Shown piece by piece: positions 42,443 to 51,338 of a DNA stretch of 64,000 bases. The notes beneath the pieces are model-generated. The model ran no database searches. It saw only the letters and a list, made by a program, of their open reading frames with translations, and was not told where the DNA came from. The stretch spans positions 62,001 to 126,000 of the forward strand of contig NZ_DLNQ01000007.1 in NCBI RefSeq assembly GCF_002479495.1, read 5' to 3'. The position numbers and the translations under genes were made by a program. Position 1 is the stretch's first letter; the number at the start of each line of letters is the position of its first letter. The stretch is from Brevundimonas sp. UBA7506 (GTDB taxonomy: Bacteria > Pseudomonadota > Alphaproteobacteria > Caulobacterales > Caulobacteraceae).

Positions 42443-42784
42443 TTAGGAGCCCTTGCCGGGCTTCTCGCTGAAGTATTTCTCGAACTTGCCGGTCTCGCGC
42501 TCGTACTGTTCGCGGTCGGCGGGCGGCGTGCCCTTGACGGTGATGTTGGGCCAGACCTTGGCGTACTCGGCGTTGACCTGCAGCCACTTGCCGTCCGGCT
42601 CGTCCTCGGTGTCGGGGACAATGGCGTCGACGGGGCACTCCGGCTCGCACACGCCGCAGTCGATGCATTCGTCGGGAGCAATGACCAGGAAGTTCTCGCC
42701 CTCGTAGAAGCAGTCCACCGGGCAGACCTCGACACAGTCCATGAACTTACATTTCACGCAGGCGTCGGTGACGATGTAGGTCAT
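42443..42784 (-). CDS. fdxA: 7Fe-8S type ferredoxin FdxA
   Basis: A 113-residue ferredoxin. The first cluster site reads [17 protein letters not shown] and the second [15 protein letters not shown], the pattern of a [3Fe-4S][4Fe-4S] protein of the FdII/FdxA family, followed by the usual C-terminal extension ([18 protein letters not shown]). It serves as a general electron carrier. ATG 42784; an upstream extension to 42811 has no ribosome site. Confidence 0.94.
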   Translation of the reverse strand: MTYIVTDACVKCKFMDCVEVCPVDCFYEGENFLVIAPDECIDCGVCEPECPVDAIVPDTEDEPDGKWLQVNAEYAKVWPNITVKGTPPADREQYERETGKFEKYFSEKPGKGS

Positions 42785-42955
42785 GGCGGTCGGGCGGGCT
42801 CTCTGGCGCAATCAGGGTCGAGGGCGGGCAAATGGCCCCGTCGGAACCAACTGTCAACCGAGGGCGCTGTCGCAAGGGCGCGGGGAGCTTGACCGGGCCG
42901 GGTCGCGTCTGCATCCCATGCGATTACCGTTCATCGCTCAGAAGGAGGTTCGCCT

Positions 42956-43588
42956 ATGCGTCTCACCGCTCGTTCCACAGTCGTTCGCGTCGGCGCGGGG
43001 GCGTTGGCTCTCAGCCTTCTGGCCGGGGGCGCGGTCGTCGCCCAGGCGGCCCTGACCCGTGTGCCCTCCGAGGTCCAGGCCGGCGACTACAAGCTGGATT
43101 CCGCCCACGGCAAGATCACCTGGTCGGTCGATCACCTCGGCTTCTCGACCTATGTCGGCCAGTTCGTGAACGTTCAGGCCGAGCTCAAGCTCGACCCGAC
43201 CAATCCTTCGGCCAGCAGCCTGACGGCGACTATTCCGCTGACGGATGTGGCGTCGAACTCGGACGGTCTGAACCGCCACCTGCAGACGGCCGACTTCTTC
43301 GACACCGCCAACCACCCGGTCGCCACCTTCCGCTCGACCCGCATCATGCTGGACCCGTCGGAACCGAACGAGGCCATGGTGCATGGCGAGCTGACCCTGC
43401 GCGGCGTGACCAAGCCGGTGACCATGGAGGTCGAGTTCAATCAGGCGGGCCAGACGCGCGGCGGTTACAAGGCCGGCTTCGACGGCGAGGCCAAGATCAA
43501 GCGGTCGGACTTCGGCATCACCTTCGGCCTGCCGGCGCTGGGGGATGAGGTCGAGCTGCACATCGAAGGCGAGTTCGTGAAGCCGTAG
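42956..43588 (+). CDS. YceI-family periplasmic lipid-binding protein
   Basis: A 210-residue secreted protein with a signal peptide (residues 1-31, ending VVAQAA) and a YceI lipocalin-like barrel: YKLDSAHGKITWSVDHLGFS, then LQTADFFDTANHPVATFRST and GELTLRGVTKPVTMEVEF. YceI proteins bind isoprenoid-type lipids in the periplasm. The start has an ideal AAGGAGG 8 bp upstream of ATG 42956. A palindromic element lies directly after its stop. Confidence 0.92.
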   Translation: MRLTARSTVVRVGAGALALSLLAGGAVVAQAALTRVPSEVQAGDYKLDSAHGKITWSVDHLGFSTYVGQFVNVQAELKLDPTNPSASSLTATIPLTDVASNSDGLNRHLQTADFFDTANHPVATFRSTRIMLDPSEPNEAMVHGELTLRGVTKPVTMEVEFNQAGQTRGGYKAGFDGEAKIKRSDFGITFGLPALGDEVELHIEGEFVKP

Positions 43589-43595
43589 AGGGCTT

Positions 43596-43727
43596 TTTCC
43601 TCCCCATAAAATGGGGAGGGGGACCACGGAGTGGTGGAGGGGGCGACGCAAACTTCAGCCGTCGAGACGCCCCCTCCGTCTCGTCGCCTTCGGCGTCGAT
43701 CCACCTCCCCATTTCATGGGGAGGAAA
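43596..43727. repeat. 132-bp palindromic intergenic element with 12-bp terminal inverted repeats
   Basis: TTTCCTCCCCAT (43596-43607) returns as ATGGGGAGGAAA (43716-43727). Inside, GGAGGGGGCG and CGCCCCCTCC form a second inverted pair around an A/C-rich core. Each end also contains its own short hairpin (CTCCCCAT...ATGGGGAG). It fills the space between the convergent yceI and S4 genes and may act as a terminator; its structure resembles REP/MITE-like elements. Confidence 0.8.
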
Positions 43728-43731
43728 GAGG

Positions 43732-44019
43732 TTAGGTTTCCGGCGCGTCGAGCGCCGCATAAAGGGCGCGGGCTTCCTCGGGAGGGCCGCGCCTTTCGCC
43801 CAATTGCAACACGCGCACGGCGATCAGCCGCCCGCCCTGGGCGAACAGGATGTCGTCGCCGGGGTGGACGCTGCGACTGGGTTTGTCGAGGCGGGTCTGG
43901 ACCCCGTGATGGGTCAGGCGAACGGCGCCGCGCTCGACCATGTCGGCCGCCAGACCGTGGGTCCTGGCGAACCGCGCCCGCCACAGCCAGAGGTCGATGC
44001 GGCAGCTTTCCGCCTTCAC
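43732..44019 (-). CDS. S4-domain RNA-binding protein (Hsp15-like)
   Basis: A 95-residue protein consisting mainly of an S4 RNA-binding domain: CRIDLWLWRARFARTHGLAA, MVERGAVRLT, then SRSVHPGDDILFAQGG. Hsp15-type proteins rescue stalled 50S subunits with bound peptidyl-tRNA. GTG 44019 overlaps the helicase stop by GTGA, so the RNA helicase and this protein are coupled and may act together on RNA. Confidence 0.87.
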   Translation of the reverse strand: MKAESCRIDLWLWRARFARTHGLAADMVERGAVRLTHHGVQTRLDKPSRSVHPGDDILFAQGGRLIAVRVLQLGERRGPPEEARALYAALDAPET

Positions 44020-46514
44020 GCGCCGGCGGCCTTGCGCCTCGGGCGGCGCTTGCGGCGCGGGGGCGCGGGCGGCCGGGTCAACTGGGCGAGGGCCGCGAAG
44101 GGCGAGTCCTTGGGAGGCGGGGCGGGCTTGCCCGGGCGCGGGGCCTTGTCGGCGCGGGTCAGGCGCAGGGCCGCCTGAATCTGTTTCGCCTGTTCGGCGG
44201 TCCAGCCCAGTTCGGTCAGGGCTTCGTCGGCCAGCGGAGCCTTGCCCGCCGCGCGCGACAACTCGGCGAAGCGTTCCAGGGCCTCGACCGGAGCGGTCCA
44301 TGATCCGACCGCGCGGCGACCGAAGGCGGACAGCGCGCGCGGCGATGGCGCAGGCGCGGGCAAGGGCAGGAGAGCCTCCCCGCCGGGACGGAAGGGCTCG
44401 GTCACAAAGGCCTGCGCCAGAAGCCGGGCGCGGGGCTTCAGTGCGCCGGGCAGCCAGACGGAGTGGGCGCCGATGCGGATGGCGAAGGTCTTCACCGTGC
44501 GCCGTTCGTGCTGACTCAGCGCCGCCAGATCGCGCTCGACGTCGGCGCGGGGGATGACGCCGCCCGCCTCGATCAGGCGGAAGGCCAGGCCACGGGGCAG
44601 GCCGGTCAGGGCGCCGCTGTCGACCGCCTGACGCAGGCGGCGCAGCTCGCGAAGGGCGCGGCCGGCCTCCGACGCCAGCCAGGCCTCGATGCGGCGCTGG
44701 GCCCGCTCGCGCGCCGGGACGGGTCCGAGGTCGCCCAGCAGCCGGACGCGCGGGGCGAAGGGATCGTCGTTGACGATGCGGGCCGTCAGGGCGCCCTTCC
44801 ACAGGACGTCGCCGCCCCCCGAACGCGGATTGGGAATGACGCTGAAGCCTTCGTCTGCTTCCGCCGCCAGTCTGCCCAGACGCCGCGCGATCTCGGGGCC
44901 TACGGCGCGGGTCGCGGCCTGCCGCAGCGCCCGGTCGGCCAGGGCCGAGCCGCCGGCGTCGGGGGTGAAGTGGACCCCCTCCAGATGGCCGACCACCTCG
45001 CCCTCGACCGTGACCTCTCCGTCGTCGCCCACGCCCGCGACGGTGTCGGAACGCACGTTCAGCGCCCGCATCAGGGCGGTGGTGCGCCGGTCGACGAAGC
45101 GGGCCGTCAGCCGTTCGTGCAGGACGTCGGACAGGCGCTCCTCCAGCGCCTTGGTCCTGTCGCGCCAGCCTTGCGCCTGATCCATCCAGTCGGGGCGGTT
45201 GGCGATATAGGCCAGGGTCCGCACCCCGGCGAGGCGCGCTGACAACTGGTCGATCTGGCCGTCGTCGCGGTCCAGATCATTGAAGCGCGGGGCCACCCAG
45301 TCCTCGGTCAGGCGGCCGCGACGACTGGTCAGGGCGGTGAAGATCTCCTTGGACAGGCGGGCATGCTCGTCCAGCGTCGTCTTCTGGAAGTCCGGCAGCT
45401 GGCAGGTCTCCCACAGCCGCATCAGGGCGCCCCGCGAGCGGGCGATCTTCTTGATGTCGTCGTCGGCCGCGAAGCGCCGCAGCAGGGTCTCGTCCAGGGC
45501 CTGGGCCGTCAGCCGCAGGCCGAACCGTTCGGGGCTGATGGTCAAGGAGCGCAGCAGGTCGGGCAGGGTGTCGAAGTCCAGCCGCCCGTGGCGCCACTCG
45601 GCGGCCTCGATCGGATCGAAGCGGTGGCTGACCACCTGTTCGAGGATGTCCTCGTCCAACTCCTCGGCCTCGCCCGTGACGCCAAAGGTGCCGTCGCGCA
45701 GGTGGCGGCCGGCGCGCCCGGCGATCTGGCCGATCTCGGCGGCGTGCAGCCAGCGGGTGCGCCGACCGTCGAACTTGCGAAGCCCCGCGAAGGCGACATG
45801 GTCCACGTCCATGTTCAGCCCCATGCCGATGGCGTCGGTGGCCACCAGGAAGTCCACCTCGCCCGACTGGAACAGCTCGACCTGGGCGTTGCGGGTACGG
45901 GGCGACAGCGAACCCATGACCACGGCGGCCCCGCCTCTCTGGCGACGCAGCAATTCGGCGATGGCGTAGACCTGCTCGGTCGAGAAGGCGACGACGGCGC
46001 TGCGCCGGGGCAGGCGGGTCAGCTTCTTCGACCCGGCGTAGGACAGGGTGGACAGGCGCTCGCGCGTGACGATCTCGGCGTCTGGGACCAAGGCGCGGAT
46101 CAGCGGAGCCATGGTCCCGGCCCCCAGGAACATGGTCTCGAAGCGGCCGCGCGCGTGCAGCAGGCGCTGGGTGAAGACGTGGCCGCGCTCGGGGTCGACG
46201 ACCAGCTGGATTTCATCGACGGCCAGGAACTCGACCTGGCGCTCCAGCGGCATGGCCTCGACGGTGCAAACGAAATAGGCCGGGCGCGGCGGGACGATCT
46301 TCTCCTCGCCGGTGATCAGGGCGACGGCGGCGGTCCCGCGCTGCCTGACGATCCGCTCATAGATCTCGCGCGCCAGCAGGCGCAGCGGCAGGCCGATTAT
46401 GCCCGAGGCGTGACCCAGCATCCGCTCGACCGCCAGGTGGGTCTTGCCAGTGTTGGTGGGGCCCAGGATCGCCGTAACGCGCGATGGGGCCAGACCTGCG
46501 GAACGATCACTCAT
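44016..46514 (-). CDS. SUV3-like (MgpS-type) RNA helicase
   Basis: An 832-residue helicase of the alphaproteobacterial SUV3 family. Walker A is GPTNTGKT (18-25), motif II is the characteristic DEIQ (100-103), and motif VI reads QIAGRAGRHLRDG. The family's C-terminal SUV3_C-like and long basic tail (PPRRKRRPRRKAAGA) are present. SUV3 is the mitochondrial degradosome helicase; bacterial homologues probably unwind RNA for decay or ribosome work. The S4-domain gene overlaps its stop. Confidence 0.9.
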   Translation of the reverse strand: MSDRSAGLAPSRVTAILGPTNTGKTHLAVERMLGHASGIIGLPLRLLAREIYERIVRQRGTAAVALITGEEKIVPPRPAYFVCTVEAMPLERQVEFLAVDEIQLVVDPERGHVFTQRLLHARGRFETMFLGAGTMAPLIRALVPDAEIVTRERLSTLSYAGSKKLTRLPRRSAVVAFSTEQVYAIAELLRRQRGGAAVVMGSLSPRTRNAQVELFQSGEVDFLVATDAIGMGLNMDVDHVAFAGLRKFDGRRTRWLHAAEIGQIAGRAGRHLRDGTFGVTGEAEELDEDILEQVVSHRFDPIEAAEWRHGRLDFDTLPDLLRSLTISPERFGLRLTAQALDETLLRRFAADDDIKKIARSRGALMRLWETCQLPDFQKTTLDEHARLSKEIFTALTSRRGRLTEDWVAPRFNDLDRDDGQIDQLSARLAGVRTLAYIANRPDWMDQAQGWRDRTKALEERLSDVLHERLTARFVDRRTTALMRALNVRSDTVAGVGDDGEVTVEGEVVGHLEGVHFTPDAGGSALADRALRQAATRAVGPEIARRLGRLAAEADEGFSVIPNPRSGGGDVLWKGALTARIVNDDPFAPRVRLLGDLGPVPARERAQRRIEAWLASEAGRALRELRRLRQAVDSGALTGLPRGLAFRLIEAGGVIPRADVERDLAALSQHERRTVKTFAIRIGAHSVWLPGALKPRARLLAQAFVTEPFRPGGEALLPLPAPAPSPRALSAFGRRAVGSWTAPVEALERFAELSRAAGKAPLADEALTELGWTAEQAKQIQAALRLTRADKAPRPGKPAPPPKDSPFAALAQLTRPPAPPRRKRRPRRKAAGA

Positions 46515-46777
46515 GTCGCGTTCAAGGTGGAGAAGCGCCCTGGGTTTCTCAAGCGAAACCGCAGATCGAGGGCAATAATGAACAGATGCTTGCCGGCGCC
46601 TGGAACGGGCGCGAAACGAATCATGACCGAATCAGCGACACGGCCCGATTCAGGCTTTGTTCCCTACAAGATATTGTAGCTTAACGAGGATTAATCGCTA
46701 GGATTTTCTTGCCGGGTGGATAAGTCGGGCCAGACATCTTTCCCTCGACCTCGCGAGCCGCTAGGGACGGCCCACGT

Positions 46778-46854
46778 GGCCCCGTAGCTCAGCTGCATAG
46801 AGCAAGGCTTTCCTAAAGCCGAGGTCGGGGGTTGGAGTCCCTCCGGGGTCGCCA
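46778..46854 (+). tRNA. tRNA-Arg (anticodon CCT), atypical
   Basis: A 77-nt cloverleaf: acceptor GGCCCCG/CGGGGTC, D-stem GCTC/GAGC, anticodon loop TTCCTAA with CCT at 46812-46814, T-stem GGGGG/CCCTC, and an encoded GCCA 3' end. It reads AGG codons. Two oddities: the D-loop has C (46796) instead of the invariant G19 and the T-loop has G (46834) instead of the invariant C56, so the tertiary pair may be swapped; and the first anticodon-stem pair is an A-G mismatch. Confidence 0.85.
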
Positions 46855-46864
46855 GATTGTCGAG

Positions 46865-46901
46865 ACAAGCTAAAACCTGCTCAAAACAAGCTAAGACCTG
46901 C
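46865..46901. repeat. two 16-bp direct repeats just after the tRNA
   Basis: ACAAGCTAAAACCTGC (46865-46880) and ACAAGCTAAGACCTGC (46886-46901) match at 15 of 16 positions with a 21-bp period (two helical turns). They lie 10 bp beyond the tRNA, where integrase or excisionase arm sites are often found. Confidence 0.6.
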
Positions 46902-47009
46902 GCAGGTCGCTCGCGGCCGCACGGCACGCGCCTGGAACCGGCCTGATCTCGCGTGGTGGCTCACCGTTAAGCTTTAAAGGTCAAAAGGGGAGGCAGTGGA
47001 GATGCCGTC

Positions 47010-47786
47010 TTGCCCCGTTCCAAAGTACCGCTTGAAACCCTCGAGCGCTTATCGCGCGAAGCCCGCGTACGTACGCCGAAGCTGTTAGGCAGCAACGTGT
47101 CGTGGGGTCTCCTGCGGTGGGGGCTGGCCGCAGCCTTTATGAGCTTTCTGGTTGCTCTCGCGATGGTCATTTTCCATCGGGACGGGCCGGATAGCGTGAT
47201 CGCTCTGCTTGGCGAGGTTGTAAAATGGCTCGGATTTGCAGGTCTCCTTCTGTCTTTCGTCGGCTTCTTCGCTCCGCTGCTGGCTCTGGCTGCCATTCGT
47301 GTCCGCGGCAAAGATCCGCAGGCTATTATGGCCGACCGCCGTCGTGGAGAGGCTTTAAAGTTCGCGCGGTTCCTCGCTGATCGACTGGATCGCTCGTCCA
47401 TCGACACGGCTAGGCGTGGGGCGACGGCCGAGATTAGCCGGTTCGAGCGGCGCAAATTTATGCATACCCTGTTTGCCGGCGCGGGAGCTGCGGTCGCTAC
47501 CGTAGCCAGGGGCCTGGGCGGGGAGGCCGCAGTTTGGGTCGATTGGGTAGTCCTTATGGGAGCCGCGTTGGCCTGCGGCATGACCCTTGGGATTTTGGCG
47601 ACGCTGGACTTTATAGATCGCCTGAACCGGATTCTCGACGCCCTCAATGAGGCGGAAGTAATCCTTGTGGCGCGAGAGACTCGAAAGGCAGTCCCGGATC
47701 ACGGCCGTTCGGTCCGGTCCGGACTGATGGCTCTGTTTGATGCCGTCGTGCGTCGAGTGACGCAGGGGGCCGCCTACCGCGCTTGA
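47010..47786 (+). CDS. hypothetical membrane protein
   Basis: A 258-residue protein with about four membrane helices: two near residues 34-55 and 68-92 (WGLAAAFMSFLVALAMVIF; LGFAGLLLSFVGFFAPLLAL) and two near 150-200. A basic, arginine-rich cytoplasmic stretch lies between (residues 95-150). I recognise no family. The start is uncertain: TTG 47010 gives the longest credible frame but GGGGAGG is 17 bp away. It lies alone between the tRNA and the hsd-mcr operon and may belong to the same insertion. Confidence 0.55.
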   Translation: MPRSKVPLETLERLSREARVRTPKLLGSNVSWGLLRWGLAAAFMSFLVALAMVIFHRDGPDSVIALLGEVVKWLGFAGLLLSFVGFFAPLLALAAIRVRGKDPQAIMADRRRGEALKFARFLADRLDRSSIDTARRGATAEISRFERRKFMHTLFAGAGAAVATVARGLGGEAAVWVDWVVLMGAALACGMTLGILATLDFIDRLNRILDALNEAEVILVARETRKAVPDHGRSVRSGLMALFDAVVRRVTQGAAYRA

Positions 47787-47938
47787 GGCACCTACAAGGT
47801 AGGGCTTCGTGGTGGACGGTTTGCAGTGGGAGTTTTCGTCTAAGCGGCAATCTCGGAAGTGGTTGTATCAAATGGTAGCGCTTGCTCCTCGTTCCTAGCG
47901 TTGCATCGTTCATCGGATTTGACGCACAGTTGGGCGTT

Positions 47939-50900
47939 ATGGGGGCTGGATCACTCAACTTTGGGTTCTTGGAGCGACACGATCTGCGTTTGGCGCAGAT
48001 TGCGGCTTTGGCTGAGCGCTATTTTCATGACGATCCGCCCGGTGCTCTGATCCGTCTACGCCAACTGGCCGAGATGCTCAGCAAGGAGATTGCTGCTCGT
48101 CATGGGCTCCTGGCGAAGAGCCGGGCGTCATTCGATGAGACACTGACGGAGCTAAAACTGAAGGGCGTCTTGCCCAATGCCGCTTCTGAGGTCCTATACC
48201 ACGTCAAGCGCGTGGGTAACGCGGCGGCGCACGAGAACACCGGAGCGGCGGATCAGGCGCTTCAGGCGCTGAAGATGATGCGGGCCGTCGCGATCTGGTT
48301 TCATCAGGTCTATGGCGGCGAGCTGGGATTCCGTCCGGGACCTTTCGTTCCCCCGCGCCCGCCGGAGGACCTGACAGAGGACCTTAAGCATCAGCTCAAG
48401 CAACTCGCGGACAAGGTGGCCGCCAGCTCAGACGAAGTCGCCAAGGCGCGTCTCGCGGCGGAAGAGGCTGAGGCGGAACGTCGGAAGATCGAGCAGGATG
48501 CCGCCGTCAGGGCGGAAGAGAGCGCCTTCTGGGAGCAGTACGCGCGCGAGGTCGAGGCCGGAGCCAAGGCGGCGGAAGCCAAGCTCGCCGCTCTTCAGGC
48601 CGAGGCGGTCACCGAGCCCGCGCACCAGCTGGACATACTTGCGGGCCTAGCGTTGCAGGCTGCGGCAACGATCGAACTCGACGAAAGATCGACGCGTGTT
48701 CTCATCGACGATCAGCTTCGTGCGGCGGGCTGGGAGGTCGACAGCACCCTGTTGCGTCATGCGCGCGGGACGCGGCCCGAGATTGGACGCAACCGGGCCA
48801 TCGCAGAGTGGCCGACCCGAAGCGGACCGGTCGACTACGCCCTGTTCATCGACGAAAAATGCGTTGCCGTCGTCGAAGCCAAGCGCAGCGTCAGGGATGT
48901 GCCGGGCAGGCTCGCTCAGGCCAAACGCTACGCCCGTGACATCCGGCTGGACGTTGATCAGATCCTGCTGGAAGGCCCCTGGTGGGATGGCGACGAGAAG
49001 CTGATTGCCCCATTCGCCTTCGCCACCAACGGTCGCCCTTATGTGAAGCAGCTCGACACCAAGTCGGGCATCTGGTTCTGGGATGCGCGCCGCCGCGAGG
49101 CACCGCGCGCCTTGGCCGAATGGTTCTCGCCGCGCGATCTGAAAGAGCGGCTTGAACAGACGGTTGGTGCCGGTCACGCCGATCTTGCCGAACGTGAAAT
49201 CGGCGTGACGGGCCTGCGCCCCTATCAGAAGGATGCGATCGAGGCGGTTCAGGGCGCACTTTCGGACGATCGGCGCGCGATGCTGCTGGCCATGGCGACC
49301 GGCACGGGCAAGACGCGATTGGCGATCGCGCTCATGTACGAGTTGTTGCGCACCAAGCGTTTTCGCCGGATCCTGTTCCTGGTCGACCGCAACGCCCTCG
49401 GGCGTCAGACTCTGGACGCCATGAGTACGACCGATACGGCGGGCTTCCTCAAGTTCGACCAGGTCTTCCCAGTCGCCGATATGGCGCGCAAATTCCCGGA
49501 GGCCACGGACCGGGTGCAGGTGGCCAGCGTGCAGGCCATGATCCGCCGTCTGGCCAGCGAGACCCTTTCCGAGCGACCGACGCCCGGGACCTATGACCTG
49601 ATCATCGTGGACGAGGCGCACCGCGGCTATACGCTGGACGCAGAGCTTCGCGAGGACGACCTCGGCTTCCGGAGTCTGGACGACTATCTCTCCGCCTATC
49701 GGCGCGTGCTCGATTATTTCGACGCGACGACGATCGCCCTGACCGCGACCCCCGCTCTGCACACCAGCGAGATTTTCGGCGCGCCCATCTACCGCTATGG
49801 CTATCGCCGGGCCGTCATTGACGGCTGGCTGATCGATCATCGCCCGCCGCGTCGCATCACGACCGCGCTCAGCCAGACCGGCATCTCGTTCGACAAGGGC
49901 GAAACGGTTTCGATCGTCGATCCACGTACGGGGCAGGTCGATCTGGCGGATCTGGAGGATCAGGTCGATTTCGAGGTCGCCCAGTTCAACCGGAAGGTCC
50001 ACACTGAGGCTTTCAACCGGGCTGTGGCCGAGGCCGTCGTGCGCGAATGCCCGCCGGATCAGCCGGGCAAGACCCTGGTGTTCGCCACGCGCGACGACCA
50101 CGCCGACATCTTGGTCAAGGCGCTGAAGGCGGCCCTGATCGAGGAGTACGGCCCCCAGCCGGACGATTTGGTCGACAAGATCACCGGCTCGGTCGACAAG
50201 CCGCTGGATCGCATCAAGGCGTTCAAGAACGACCCCCGGCCCAAGTATGTCGTGACGGTTGACTTGTTGACCACGGGCATCGACGTGCCGGCGATCACCA
50301 ACCTGGTCTTCGTGCGCCGGGTGAACAGCCGCATCCTGTACGACCAGATGATCGGTCGGGCGACGCGACGCTGTGACGAGATCGGCAAGACCTACTTCCG
50401 CATCTTCGACGCCGTCGATCTGTACGCCAACCTGCAGGAGGTCTCGGATATGAGGCCCGTGGTGGTCGATCCGGGGCTGACCTTCGCCCAGCTTGTGACC
50501 GACCTGGAGCGCGCGCCGACAGAGGGCGATCGCGTCATCGTGCGCGATCAGATCGTGGTCAAGCTGCGCGGTCGGCTGAAGCGGCTGGATGATCGGGAGC
50601 GAGAGGCTCTGGAGGCGACGCTGGGCGACCTCGGCGCCCTGCCGGATCGGTTGAAGGATGCTTCTCCGGCCGACACCGCGGCCCTGTTCGTCGCCCACCC
50701 CTCGCTGGCCAGGGTGCTGGACGCCTCGCCGGCCAATGGCAAGCGCGATGGCATCTATATTTCGGAGCACGACGACGAGCTGATCTCGGTCGAGGACGAC
50801 TTCGGCGCCAAGGCCTCGCCCGAAGACTACATCGAGAGCTTCGAGGCCTTCGTGAAGGCCAATATGAACGCCGTCCCAGCCCTGATCGCCGCGACGCAGA

Positions 50901-51328
50901 AGCCACGCGATCTGACCCGGGCGGAGTTGAAGAGCCTGGCGCTGGCGTTGGACGAGCAGGGCTTCTCGGAGGCCAAGCTGCGTCGGGCCTATGGCCGCGT
51001 CCGAAACGCCGACATCGCCGCCCACATCATCGGCTTCGTGCGCCAGGCGGCGATCGGCGATCCGCTGGTCCCGTATGAGGCGCGCGTGGATTCCGGCGTG
51101 GAGCGTCTGCTGGCCGGACGCGTCTGGACCGCGGGGCAGCGCAGGTGGCTGACCCGCATCGGCAAGGCGTTGAAGGCTCAGCCGGTCAGCGATCCAACCC
51201 TGCTGGACGAACCCCTGTTCGCCCAGAACGGCGGCTTTGACACCGTCGATCGCGAGTTCGATCACCAGTTGGCGCAGGTGCTGATGGACCTGAACGCCGC
51301 CATCTGGGATAGCGGCCACGCCGCCTAG
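47939..51328 (+). CDS. hsdR: type I restriction enzyme R subunit (EcoKI-like)
   Basis: A 1129-residue HsdR, full length. An N-terminal DUF4145-like helical domain (FGFLERHDLRLAQIAALAER) and a charged coiled coil (about 140-225) precede the nuclease with Asp299 and Glu313-Ala-Lys315 (VVEAKRS). The helicase has Walker A ATGTGKT (453-459) and DEAH (558-561). The C-terminal helical domain includes the EcoKI R C-terminal region (ELKSLALALDEQGFSEAKLR). The start ATG 47939 matches family N-termini; the ribosome site is weak. It is the first gene of the hsdRMS-mcrBC run, 10 bp before hsdM. Confidence 0.94.
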   Translation: MGAGSLNFGFLERHDLRLAQIAALAERYFHDDPPGALIRLRQLAEMLSKEIAARHGLLAKSRASFDETLTELKLKGVLPNAASEVLYHVKRVGNAAAHENTGAADQALQALKMMRAVAIWFHQVYGGELGFRPGPFVPPRPPEDLTEDLKHQLKQLADKVAASSDEVAKARLAAEEAEAERRKIEQDAAVRAEESAFWEQYAREVEAGAKAAEAKLAALQAEAVTEPAHQLDILAGLALQAAATIELDERSTRVLIDDQLRAAGWEVDSTLLRHARGTRPEIGRNRAIAEWPTRSGPVDYALFIDEKCVAVVEAKRSVRDVPGRLAQAKRYARDIRLDVDQILLEGPWWDGDEKLIAPFAFATNGRPYVKQLDTKSGIWFWDARRREAPRALAEWFSPRDLKERLEQTVGAGHADLAEREIGVTGLRPYQKDAIEAVQGALSDDRRAMLLAMATGTGKTRLAIALMYELLRTKRFRRILFLVDRNALGRQTLDAMSTTDTAGFLKFDQVFPVADMARKFPEATDRVQVASVQAMIRRLASETLSERPTPGTYDLIIVDEAHRGYTLDAELREDDLGFRSLDDYLSAYRRVLDYFDATTIALTATPALHTSEIFGAPIYRYGYRRAVIDGWLIDHRPPRRITTALSQTGISFDKGETVSIVDPRTGQVDLADLEDQVDFEVAQFNRKVHTEAFNRAVAEAVVRECPPDQPGKTLVFATRDDHADILVKALKAALIEEYGPQPDDLVDKITGSVDKPLDRIKAFKNDPRPKYVVTVDLLTTGIDVPAITNLVFVRRVNSRILYDQMIGRATRRCDEIGKTYFRIFDAVDLYANLQEVSDMRPVVVDPGLTFAQLVTDLERAPTEGDRVIVRDQIVVKLRGRLKRLDDREREALEATLGDLGALPDRLKDASPADTAALFVAHPSLARVLDASPANGKRDGIYISEHDDELISVEDDFGAKASPEDYIESFEAFVKANMNAVPALIAATQKPRDLTRAELKSLALALDEQGFSEAKLRRAYGRVRNADIAAHIIGFVRQAAIGDPLVPYEARVDSGVERLLAGRVWTAGQRRWLTRIGKALKAQPVSDPTLLDEPLFAQNGGFDTVDREFDHQLAQVLMDLNAAIWDSGHAA

Positions 51329-51338
51329 GAGTACGCTT

